A stretch of DNA of 64,000 nt, from NCBI RefSeq assembly GCF_029784165.1, contig NC_073696.1, forward strand, positions 242,714,892-242,778,891, given 5' to 3'. How positions within the stretch are numbered: the first letter of the stretch is position 1; the number at the start of each line of letters is the position of its first letter. The translations under genes were made by a program, and so were the position numbers. Source of the DNA: Wyeomyia smithii (taxonomy: Eukaryota > Arthropoda > Insecta > Diptera > Culicidae). Under the pieces are notes generated by a model. The model was not told the DNA's origin, did no database searches, and saw only the letters and a program-made list of their open reading frames with translations. Positions 1-9,607 of this stretch are shown here, one piece after another.

Positions 1-47
1 ATTATTCTTAATAACAAAAATTTAATGCAAAAGTTGATTTATCCGTA

Positions 48-433
48 CAGGTCGGACTCGATTATCCGGAACATTTTCATTTTTTCAATTTTTTCATTCC
101 GGATAATCGAGTTTTCCGGATAATCAAATCACACAAAAAATACTGAAATTTTGCGATTAACGAACATAAAATAAATATTTCTTTTCTTTATTTTACTTGT
201 ATGATGCAGTGGCGTAACCAGAAGTTACTTCTGAGGTGAAAGGGGGTAAAATCTCAAGAAGCAAAAAAAAAATTGGACATTGATAATTTTCACTTAATTC
301 GAACATGTCCCAAACATGCCGGAAGTGACTTAAATGGTAATAAATATGCCTGAAGGGATGGTAAAGGCAAAATTTCGGAATGAAAATTGAAAACGGACAC
401 CAAAAAAATAAAATTCCGGATAATCGAGTCTAA
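48..433. repeat. Pogo/Tigger-like MITE remnant with inverted termini
   Basis: The left end reads TA then CAGGTCGGACTCGATTATCC. The core GACTCGATTATCCGGAA recurs as its reverse complement at about 414-430, and a shorter inverted copy lies at 97-111. CAG ends carrying 'GACTCG-TTATCCGG' and a TA target site are typical of pogo/Tigger-type Tc1/mariner MITEs. The outermost bases of the right end have decayed, so the right boundary is approximate. At 207 an unrelated end-like sequence (CAGTGGCGTAACCAG) begins, perhaps a fragment of a second element. There is no coding capacity. Confidence 0.5.
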
Positions 434-2502
434 AATACGTTGGATTATATAAAAAATTCTACAGATATTCTGGTTTTAGAGTCAAAGTCAGCTATATTTT
501 AGATGAATTTGGAATCTTCTTCGTTCACTTCGTTTTCTGAAAAGGTTCTTCAGACATGTTGAGAACCCTTTAAGAATTTCAGGTAAAATAGGATACATTT
601 CTATTTTTTTGTTTTCTCTCGTTCGTATTTTTGTATATCTTTATCAATTATCATAAACTTTTTTGCAACTGTTTGAGTCACTTTTATTTAAACTGTGAGC
701 TAAATTTATAATCAGTCATGGACTTTATACATTTACTTTTGGCTAAATATAGAATAAATTTGTGCTTTGCCCATTAAGGCTGAATTTGAATCATTTTCTT
801 TTTGGCTTTTTTCTCTGTTTTAATTACTTTTTTAATTTTGAGATCATTATCTTTTTTTTCTGGATTCCAGGAGCGTTTTTTATGTACTAGTTTTTTTTCC
901 AAGATATTTTTGTATATTTTAGGATGAGTTTTTGTTTTCTTTGGAGCCTTTTTTCCTTTTATATCTAAGAAGCATTTTTCAGTTTCGATTATGTTCTATT
1001 TTTAGTCAGCAGTTTTTATGCATTCTGAATTAAATATGATATAGGTTTTTTTTTGAGTTTGATATTTTTTCTGGTAAATAGTTGCTTTTAGATACTAATT
1101 TGTGATCAATTTCTTAGTTATTTTTTTGTTTTAGGAGTTTTTTTTTGCTGTTTCGAATGCTTTTTTTTCAATCTGGAACTAATTTCTGTGCTCTTTCCGC
1201 TGTTTTTTTGCGTTCGTAAGTTTTTGAAGTGGCTCAAGTTATTTCAGGGTACATTTTTGATTCTTTTACACTACACTTTTATTCCACTTCACTTTTCAAT
1301 TCTATCACTCAAAAAGATAGAATTAAAAAGTGAAGTGAAATAAAAGTGTAATGTAAAAGTGTGTAGATTCTGTCAACAACTCATGTAAGAATTAATGCAT
1401 TTTTGATTATTTTACTCCTGGGTTTTCTAGTTTTTAGGAGCGCTCCAATTAAATTAAAATTGTTCTGTTCTTTTGAACACCTTTTAATATTGTCAGCAAA
1501 ACTTGAAACCATGCACTTATTTTTTTTCGTAAATGCTTCAGACTGGTTCTAGTCGAATGCGGAATTATTCTGGTTTCTCAAGTTAAAGTTCAAAATGCAT
1601 TTGAAAAATTCGGTTAATGAAAATCGGCTTCCATTTGTGAATGATTTGTAAATTCTATTGATCTGTTTTTATTATGGACTAAAATTATAACTTTTTTCTT
1701 GTTTGGAATAGGCTCGAACCATTTCGAGGAAATTTTATAACTCCTTTTAGTTTTCATTTTTTTCTCACGTTTTTAGATTTTAGTTATTTTTCCTTAACAT
1801 GTCTTTAGTCACTGAAAGCTATATTCAAGATTATTTTTCTTCCGACTTCCTCTGGATTTTACATAATTTATGGATGCTGCCTTATGGCTGTTCTGGTCTT
1901 AGCGGTTTTCGATCTGAATTTATTATTGTTACTTTGCTGACATTTTTATGCCTAATCACTGAATAAAGCACAGAACCAAACGTTTTTAAATTTTTCTCTG
2001 TAAGGAATTATCTTAAAATATACGTGGACAATGAGAAACTAAACTTTTAAGAAAAAAATGTTTTAAAATTCTCCATACACGACTTTTTACCAAAAGATGT
2101 GTAATAACTTGAAATTCAAATAGAAAAAAATGTGGGAGAAATTTGATTTTTTTTTGGTAAATTGAAATTTAGTGTTTATACAGATTTTTTACAAGGCATC
2201 ATCAACTCGCTATAATTTCTTCTCAGACAGTTTTTCTATACAAACAAAGGTTTCAGAGCTACAATGGATACGCTCTCTTAAAAAATTACTTTTGAGTCTA
2301 AAAAAAGTTTCTACCTAAGGAAAATACTCAGTTTGCTGAGTCAGATATGTGCGCAAGTTTTTTTTTAATTTTCGAACATGAATTTGTTCTTTTGTTACTT
2401 TGGGAATGTTTTTTTTTCTCTTGATATATTGATATTCCTACGGATTTTCAATTGAAGTCGTTTTGATTGACTTGAAAAATATAGAATTACATAAATAAAG
2501 AG
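434..2502. other. T-rich intergenic DNA, no gene seen
   Basis: This is strongly T-rich sequence on the + strand with many short T runs. No reading frame resembles a protein. The only clear structure is the hairpin at 1263-1359, listed separately. Confidence 0.6.
1263..1359. repeat. 44-bp inverted repeat (hairpin)
   Basis: Left arm 1263-1306 and right arm 1316-1359 are reverse complements with about three mismatches, around a 9-base loop. It could be a very small MITE or a chance-preserved palindrome. No target-site duplication is obvious. Confidence 0.7.
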
Positions 2503-2747
2503 TAGGGTAATCGTTCCATTGTTCATCCCAACAGCTAGGTGCACCTATATTCATCCTATTTCTCTCATTCGACCAATTTACCGTCAAATTTTTACAAATT
2601 CTTGAAAGTAAATCTATTTGCTACTCGATTTAGTCAAGTGGTTGAAAGTTTTACGTTGAAATATGGTAAAATTCGACAATAAATTGATCAAAAAGGCGTG
2701 ATGAGATGAATATAGGTACTGAGATGAATATAGGAGCGATTACCCTA
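2503..2747 (+). mobile_element. TA-flanked MITE, copy A
   Basis: A 241-bp element (2505-2745) is flanked by TA dinucleotides at 2503-2504 and 2746-2747. The left end reads GGGTAATCG and the right end CGATTACCC, so the termini are inverted repeats of about 20 bp with mismatches. A second copy lies in reverse orientation at 19033-19259. TA flanks and short inverted termini fit Tc1/mariner-type non-autonomous elements. It has no coding capacity. Confidence 0.75.
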
Positions 2748-2783
2748 TAACATGACCCTGGTCAACATAGACCAAAACACTCA

Positions 2784-3040
2784 AAAAGCTTAAACCGGAC
2801 AAAAAAAGATTATAGCTATTCAACCACTCCTGCAAATTTTGGTGTTCCTAGCCACTAACTTTTTTTCAGAGACTTCAATGAGTTTTCTCGTGAACATAAC
2901 GTTGAAGCGACGAACCTGGCGAGCAATTACTATGCGAACTCTCGCATAAGTTGACGCGTTTTGGTAAAGGCTAGGGGCACCAAAATTCATAGTAATGGTT
3001 GAATAGCTATAATCTTTCATTTTTTCCGGTCGGAGCTTTT
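2784..3040. mobile_element. MITE with about 70-bp imperfect terminal inverted repeats
   Basis: GATTATAGCTATTCAACCA at 2808-2826 recurs inverted at the right end (about 2996-3014). The match continues inward through 'AATTTTGGTG..CCTAGCC' and outward through 'CCGGA' and 'AAAAGCT'. The unique centre is about 110 bp. An open frame antisense across it is just translated repeat. The exact ends and target duplication could not be fixed. Confidence 0.65.
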
Positions 3041-3194
3041 GGAATGCACTTTTTATCGTTGTGTTGACCAGTGTAATCTTCTCTATGAATATTTTGGCCT
3101 TTTTCCTAGGAAGGTATATTTTTTTGTATATTCAGGAGAAAAAGAAATACGCAACAAAAACACAAAGCAAAATTGTGATAAATTGCTCCCTATG

Positions 3195-4170
3195 ATAATA
3201 AACTTTGATTCGTTGGAGAGCAGAGGTTTGTCGGCTGGCTTAGCTCATTATGCGAAAGAATCCTGCGAGTGTACAATAATTCCTGTTGTTCGTCACAGTT
3301 TTTAAACACCTCCGGCGTTCCACATGGTAACAGCTTAAGACATTTGCTGTCTACGCTGTTTTTCAATGATTTGATACTGCTGGTTGTTGCTGGCTGCAAA
3401 CTAGTATACGCAGGTGAGCTTAAGCTGTATTTAATAAAACGCTCTATCGACGGCTGTCAGCGGCTACAAGGGCTTTTGGATAAGTTTGTTCACTGGTGCC
3501 ACAAAAATTTGTTGACGGTTAGCGTTTTTAAGTTTCAAGTGATGACGTTTTACTGCAAAATGAATCCAATTGTGTTCAACTATCAAATTGATAATCAAGA
3601 CCCAACAAGAGTTGACCACGTTAGTGACCTTGAAGTTTTAACGGACGTTGTTTTGTGCTCTAGTTCGACCAATCCTCGAAAATGCTAACTTGGTTTGGTG
3701 TTCTCAACAACTAGTTTGGAATTTGCGACTTGAGCGAGTGCAGAAAAGATTCGTGCGGATTGCGTTAATAAATCTTCCGTGGCGTGACCCAATTAACCTG
3801 CCTCCATATCCTGACCGTTGTCGTCTACTTGGGATTGAATAAATTCCATCGGCGCAGCGAAGTTCAACAAACGGTGTTCGTAGCAAAAGTTCCAAACTCC
3901 GAAATCGACTCACCAAACATCCTTTCCAAATTAAACTTCCGAGCCTCACAGTGTCTTTTTCGTTCTACGGGATTGCTACAGCCTAGTTTTTACCGTACTT
4001 ATTCAACGACCCGTTAGCTTGGTGCATTAGATTATTCCCCAAAGTGGAAGATCTTTCTGATTTCGGCACACCATCACACAAATTCGTAAAGAGAGTTCGT
4101 CGTAGATTTTATTTAATTGGTAAGTATTCCTTTGGGTATTTTTTGTTGGATGAATTTTTAACAAAAAAAA
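3195..4170 (+). pseudogene. Non-LTR retrotransposon reverse transcriptase, decayed 3' fragment
   Basis: The conceptual translation covers the second half of a Jockey/CR1-type LINE ORF2: a 'SGVP-G' motif, then the palm region, then the C-terminal stretch with 'ALVRPILE' and 'RDPINLPPYPDRCRLLGIE'. At least two frameshifts split it among frames near 3640-3690 and 3840. The catalytic YADD box is replaced by Y-A-G-E (3407-3418), so the enzyme is dead whatever the frame. The 5' half, including any endonuclease, is missing, as expected of 5'-truncated LINE copies. The sequence becomes A-rich near 4160-4180, a plausible 3' tail. The clade is uncertain; the reverse transcriptase assignment is firm. 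Confidence 0.8.
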
Positions 4171-4180
4171 AATAAAGAAT

Positions 4181-4615
4181 AGCACTCCTAGTCCACCGAT
4201 GACGGATGACGACCAACCAGGAGCAGGATTCTCACGTATTTAGTCAGCATGACAGGCTTTCTCTTCAAGAACTAACAGCACATTGAAGTGGGGGCCAATG
4301 TAACAGTAACCTTGTTTCTCCTGTTAACCAACAGGCTTCCGTCATTGGTTTAATATACCGTGAAAGCGGACTTTAATAGCTTTTTAGAGTATTATTTGAA
4401 TGTATGACATTTCAATGGATTTGTCCGGGTTTTGAATATTTAAAACAAGTACTGAATGTGCCACAACAAAACTCATCAATATTGTTTCAACAATGCTATT
4501 GATTTTTTGTTTGCGGGTAATTTTGCTTTGCTTTGCGGGGTTTGCGGGTAGTGCTGGAAAAATGAAGGAAAATTTGAGAAAGGTTTCAATTTTCATGAAT
4601 TTTTGAATGTATTAA
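4181..4615. other. Intergenic, no gene seen
   Basis: Low-information sequence lies between a LINE relic and a MITE. A short 'GCGGG' patch sits near 4510-4550. No coding or RNA feature is recognised. Confidence 0.5.
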
Positions 4616-4617
4616 GG

Positions 4618-4760
4618 TACTATGGGCCGGCGTCACATTATTTTCCCGAGTGGGTAGAAGCAATGGAGGGGGATAATTCCGTGTGGGTAAGTACCCACAG
4701 AGACATTTTCCGAATGGGTACTACTACCCACACTACCCATATGAACCGCCGGCCCTAGTA
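4618..4760. mobile_element. 139-bp TA-flanked MITE with GGGCCGGCG termini
   Basis: The element at 4620-4758 begins CTATGGGCCGGCG and ends CGCCGGCCCTAG, inverted repeats with one indel. It is flanked by TA at 4618-4619 and 4759-4760. The centre carries short palindromes built on GTGGGTA/TACCCAC, so a transcript could fold back strongly. It fits a mariner-type MITE and is non-coding. Confidence 0.7.
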
Positions 4761-6340
4761 CTATTTGGTCAGAGAGCTATTCATAAAACACCTATTTCGA
4801 AACATTTCTGGCCGCTTTCCCCTTAGACTCTAAATCTCTACAAATTTCACCAGACCTCTTATTTCCCAATACCTAGTTTACGTTTTGCGTCTTTGATTCC
4901 AAAGACTATCCAAGTTCACCGTAGGTGTAGGTTTTAGGTGATTTTCATTGGTTGTCTGTATCTTACAGCCTATATAAAAATTTCGGATATCACTTAGAAA
5001 AGTGCAAATTTACGGCACATATTCGCATTTTTATGAATGAATGTATGTTAAAATTTTATAAACCAAAAACAAGTGGAAGTAGCTCAAGGAAACAGAGTGA
5101 TATGATGTACGTTGACTTAAAAATAGGCAAATCACGAGAACCCGGCTCTTAAGTGATAAAACTAAGTGACGCTTTCGCACGTTAGTATGAGAAAGCCATA
5201 GAATGGCCCAAGAATAAGCAAAATAGGACGTAGAAGTTAGGCTAGCGTTAAGTAAATGGTAACTAATAAAATAAATCGCTTTCTTAGAGCTATTCCACAC
5301 GACCGAGTCCGTGCATATCACAAGTCTTGGAGGGGATTTCCGGAAAAAATATTGAAAAAAGGTTTGATTTTCGATCTCTGGATATTATACCGGTTTAGGA
5401 AGTACTCATATTCGGTGGTATTTTTCAATTTCGGGTTGTTCTGCAGAAACGGAGAGTTGTCATCTTAGATTTCAAAATGGAAGAGAAAATTCACATTGGG
5501 TAGAACTTGGTAATTTTGGGCTGTTTCACAGACACCGCATGTCACAATCTTGAATTCCAAAATGACATCTGAAGTTTGTTTCTAGTCACTGGACATCCTC
5601 CGGTTCTGGAAATATTCTTATTGAATGGTATTTGGCTATGTTTGACTGATTTGTGGATACCGGAAGTCACCATAACGGTTTTCAAAATAGCGTCTTGATT
5701 CGATTTCCGGCCTCTAATCTTAATGGTCATTTTAAGCTGTTTCCCGGAAAGCTAATGTCTGCTCTCTGGGCATCACCTAGATTCCAGAAATAACCGTATA
5801 TGATGATATTTGGCTATGATTGGTGGTTTCGTGAAAATCTTAAGTTTTTTAACAGAAATTTTAAATTTTAAAGTTTGCATTTGTATTCGTATTTGCCAAG
5901 GTTATTTTTTATTTTTTTTTCTGGATGCATATTGATATTCCCTATAACTTTTCATTTGACGTCATTTCGATTGATCGCAAGATTTCAAGTTTTAGTTTTT
6001 GAAAAAGAAATTAAACCTTTTTTTAATCAACCTCTATTTTTTGTATTTTCATAAGAAAAGAAAAATACTCCGAAGAAAATATAGAGAAAAATCATTAAAT
6101 ACATTTTTTTTAAACTATGCTGTTACTGATTTGATTTGAAATTTTACGTTAAGCTGTCATTAGTAAAACGATCCAAATCGCTCTGCAGCTGGTACGGGAT
6201 CATCGCTAAGCTCCTGATAGTGGATATGGGACCATAGCTAAGTCACTGTTGGGCTTTGATGATATGATATAAAGTTGATATAATATAATATCCAGCAAAA
6301 AAAAAAATTGGTGTACGGAGTTTTTTTCCTAGGTATAACC
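4761..6340. other. Intergenic with old degenerate repeats
   Basis: Between about 5320 and 5840, variants of a phrase recur (a 'CCGGAAGTCACC'-like start, 'TTTCAAAATGG/AGCG', then 'GGTATTTGGCTATG'), suggesting an ancient degenerate tandem or dispersed repeat. No gene or RNA feature is recognised. Short frames here are not protein-like. Confidence 0.45.
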
Positions 6341-6348
6341 GTTTTTAG

Positions 6349-6913
6349 CATTGGCGTAACTAAGGAAAAATCCCCGGGGGCTGGAGGCGGCTAATGTTTA
6401 ATGCGAAAATGGTTTTTACCTTTTGTGTTTCTCGTGGGATCCAATTTCGGCACTGCAGCAGTGCTGGAGGAAGTCGACAAAAATTACCGAATATCTGCTC
6501 TACTGTTCTCATTCTTTTTCATTCCTGGGAAAGATTTGATTTGTGGTGATATGAACCGAAGTCCATAGTTGAAATCACTTACCGGAATCGGTGATTCCTT
6601 CAATTGCAATCAGGAGAACAAAGTTTAAAACGATTCGGGAAAGTGTCCACTTCAAATTTTTACAGCTGTTTGTTGATGAAATCAGAACGCGCATCAATGA
6701 AAACAGAGGAAGAGATAGGGATGCAGGGAAAAAGAGTAGATGTGCATCCAATCAAGTCATTATTTTCAATAATAGTTCCTTGTTTAAGTAGATTCACAAC
6801 TATTTTGGTGTGGTCGATGAAGGAAATTATAATTATTAAGAAATTCCCAGTCCTCTAGTGCTAACTGTACAATCCTAGAGGGGGCTATAGAACCACCCGT
6901 AGTTACGCCAATG
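6349..6913. mobile_element. hAT-like MITE 1 (host of the nested element)
   Basis: The left end is CATTGGCGTAACTA (6349-6362) and the right end is its exact reverse complement (6900-6913), a 14-bp perfect inverted repeat. The left flank GTTTTTAG (6341-6348) matches GATTCTAG (8652-8659) at six of eight bases. That second site lies beyond element 2, which sits in the last bases of this one, so it would be this element's 8-bp target duplication. An 8-bp duplication fits hAT or P-type transposition. Internal open frames do not resemble a transposase. Confidence 0.6.
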
Positions 6914-7779
6914 CAGTAGCTTAGCTAGGGGGGTGCGGTTGGTGCGGTCCGCACCAGGCCCACCACTCAAGGGGCCCCAAAATTTTGCGAACACCGTACC
7001 GGTCAACATGCCCATCTGAACTTAACCTCATGTATTTGTGCTCTCGTGATCCACACGGACAAAGTATACGTGATACCGATGTTCATTTTTACCATGATTC
7101 GTAATTCGACTGACGCCGAAGTTGAATGTTTTGCGATCGCAAAAAACATTCGATGCAACGTGGAAACACCACATCCCTGGCACGAACGTCATTCCCATAC
7201 ATTTTGCTTGAAGCCGTTTTTCTCTGGCTCGATTATACGTCAAAAGGCTGTCAGTGCGTGCGAAACAGCCGAATAAGCTCCGTCCATGCGAGATCAACTG
7301 TTGCTGCAAGTCGTGTGTAGGAATGCAAAAAGCGAAGAACGACTGTTTTGTTTTGAACGTTCTATGGATTTTATGCAGGATATAAATGGTCATGTTCAAA
7401 CATGTTTCAACACCTTCTGGATAGCTCCACATTCAATATAGTTAGAAGCACGAAAAAAATCTGTACTGTAACACATGCGGCACAATGAACGGAGCTTAAG
7501 ATCATATTTTCAACACTAGCGTCATCATCATCGGCGGCGGCTTCAGGAAACAGTTGCCATGATATCGGTCTGGGAAACACGCAACGAAGGAGCGATTTTT
7601 TGCAATGCTGAAAACCAGACTTGGCAAAGCACGCACCGCACTAGAGGCGGAACAAAAATTGAGCTCTTGCTTGCTAGGTATCACGCACTTGAGCTGGGTG
7701 CTTCGGTCGATGATTCGACACGCGAAGAAAGAAGCATACCACCACAGAGCGGATATTTCTTCGTTGGCGTTTTTCTAAA

Positions 7780-7888
7780 GGGGCCATCCACATACCACGT
7801 GGACAGATTTTCAACGATTTTGACCCCCCCTCCCCTTCCGTGGACAACTGCCCATATAAATTCTAAAAAAATGTATGGACCGTGGACA
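7780..7888 (+). repeat. Dispersed repeat with CACGTGG motif and C-tract, copy 1
   Basis: The sequence runs from 'GGCCATCCACATACCACGTGG' through a C-rich tract to 'GGACCGTGGACA'. The same repeat occurs inverted at 48396-48509, with shared blocks 'ATATGGGCAGTTGTCCACGG' and 'GTCCACGT' on the complementary strand. It is a short dispersed non-coding repeat of unassigned family, and it splits otherwise meaningless open frames here. Confidence 0.65.
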
Positions 7889-8404
7889 TTAGCCAACGCA
7901 CTCGGGCTAGGTGCTTTGGTCTTCAGCTTGGTGCGCTACGAATTAAGAAAAGCGTCACACTATCTCTTCACGGATCAAAACAAAACGAAAAAGAAAAAAC
8001 GCTCAACGTGCCTCCAGATGAAGAACACAAGATTATCGTACTGCATTCGTAGCTTTTTTAGCTCTTGCGCCGAGCTGGTGCTTGTTACGAATGTCACATA
8101 AGACGATAATACGCTCGTGGTGCTTGATGTCTATAATTTGGCGATGTCACCGAGCGGCTCGGAGCGGTGCTTTCACCAAGTCTGGGAAACGCTGTCTATC
8201 CGTGTTGCTGTGTGACTAACTTGCAAACATGAAACAGAGCGAGGGAAATAATCTGCGTTCACGCGAGACTATATGCACCCGAAAACAGTTGGCTCTAAGT
8301 TAAAGTTGATCAAGTTTCTCTAAGTTGAAGTTGATCAAGAACTATTTAAGGTCAACGATGAGTAACTTGAGATTGACAAACCTGCCATTTTATCAATCGA
8401 ACGT

Positions 8405-8436
8405 GAAATCACTGATTCCATTGAATCAGTGATTTC
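8405..8436. repeat. Perfect 14-bp hairpin
   Basis: GAAATCACTGATTC (8405-8418) and its exact reverse complement (8423-8436) flank a CATT spacer, inside hAT-like element 2. No T run follows, and a terminator makes no sense in this context. Confidence 0.7.
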
Positions 8437-8651
8437 TGATTTTGCCAACCAAACGGCTCGGAAGGTGAGTATTCAAATGCCTAATTATTGATTTTGCGGA
8501 CAACGGAATAAATATATAGAAAAATCTAAGTTTTTTGTTTGTCTCAATTCCTTTTATGGAAGAAAAAACTGTACAGTCGTTTTCATTGAGGGCCCACGTT
8601 TTTGTTACCGTACCAGGCCCTCAAAACCGTAGCTACGCCACTGCGCCGATG

Positions 8652-9475
8652 GATTCTAGGCTCAAACAAATTTTGAACTGAATAATAATTTTTTGAAATA
8701 AATATTTTTGGCTTTTCCCGAATGTTGCGATAATTAGCACCGGCTAGCATTTTGGAAAAAAAAACAAACATCCTTTGCTCTTGCATTGGGACTGGCAAAA
8801 GATTTAACATTAGTTGAATGGTTGTAGTATTTGAAAAATAAAATCGATATTTTGCGTCACCCTATTTCAGGAAGCGCCACATTAACGGCGGCGCTAAAAA
8901 AAAAAAAAAAAAAAAATAGGGGCTGAAACGAAAAAAAGGGTCCAAATTTTTCCAATAAAGACTAAATAGAGCATCCAAAAATCGGACTTCTTTACATGGA
9001 ATTGCTTTAAAAATAGATCGTTTGTGTTTGGTTACGAAGCGAAAAGCAATCTTCAATCAGAATATTGTACAGTATCTCGATGGTAAATTGAGTACAAGTA
9101 ATTTTCCCTTATTTAAATTATTTCCTGAAAATTGTCTGTTTGCAATCAAAACCATTAAACATTGCATTTGCATCTGTGGTGAAACAACAAAGTGTATAGA
9201 ATTTGCTCGAACAAGAAAAATAAACAGTGACGTAATTTTTAATAGCTAATTAAACAATGACCAACGCGGTAGTACTTGTAGTACTGACCTTGACGCCACA
9301 AGCTGCGACGAAAAGCTCATTTGTTTCAATCAGATTGCCAGAGACTGTTTTTTTTTGTTTCCCATTTGCTATTCAGTTGCGAACATATCGTGGATAATCT
9401 ATTTAATTGAAATGCAGCTTCATTGTCCGCCGCTCCTCCCACTGGGCAATGATCTGCCCGTCACACACACATAGT
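8652..9475. other. Upstream flank of the host gene, no coding feature
   Basis: This has a 21-base A run near 8898-8918 and A+T-rich DNA. It probably contains the promoter or first intron of the downstream gene, but no element can be defined with confidence. A TCAGT initiator-like pentamer lies at 9476-9480. Confidence 0.4.
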
Positions 9476-9569
9476 TCAGTTCACACTCAATACATAAAGC
9501 CGAAATTTTAGTCGAAATTTTTGACCATTATTTGCCAAACCCATTTCCATTTTCAAATTTCAAAGCATT

Positions 9570-9593
9570 CTTTCGTTTCATTGTTCATTTCAG
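9570..9593 (+). promoter_or_regulatory. Likely 3' splice acceptor in the 5' UTR
   Basis: A pyrimidine-rich tract ends in TTCATTTCAG at 9593, 15 bases before the preferred start codon at 9608. This suggests an upstream non-coding exon outside or earlier in the window, and it makes the in-frame ATG at 9521 intronic rather than a real start. The alternative is an unspliced message starting near 9478. Confidence 0.6.
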
Positions 9594-9607
9594 GTACGCT
9601 AGCGAAA

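Larger units (their letters stand above)
6914..8643. mobile_element. hAT-like element 2, nested in element 1
   Basis: The left terminus is CAGTAGCTTAGCTA and the right terminus, read inward, is CAGTGGCGTAGCTA (12 of 14 match). The 8 bp flanks are CGCCAATG (6906-6913) and CGCCGATG (8644-8651), a target duplication with one mismatch; the left copy is the end of element 1. CAGTG ends and 8-bp duplications fit the hAT superfamily. The 1.73-kb interior has no transposase-like frame, so it is non-autonomous. It contains a separate palindromic dispersed repeat (7780-7888), a near-perfect palindrome around GCGATCGC near 7127-7150, two tandem copies of a ~22-bp unit ending GTTGATCAAG (8290-8340) and a hairpin at 8405-8436. 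Confidence 0.65.

Noticed and set aside
207..222. CAGTGGCGTAACCAG as the left end of a third hAT-like element
   Set aside because: No matching inverted end or 8-bp duplication was found nearby.
7559..8101. 180-codon open frame
   Set aside because: It lies inside a non-autonomous hAT-like element and runs through a dispersed palindromic repeat; no motif.
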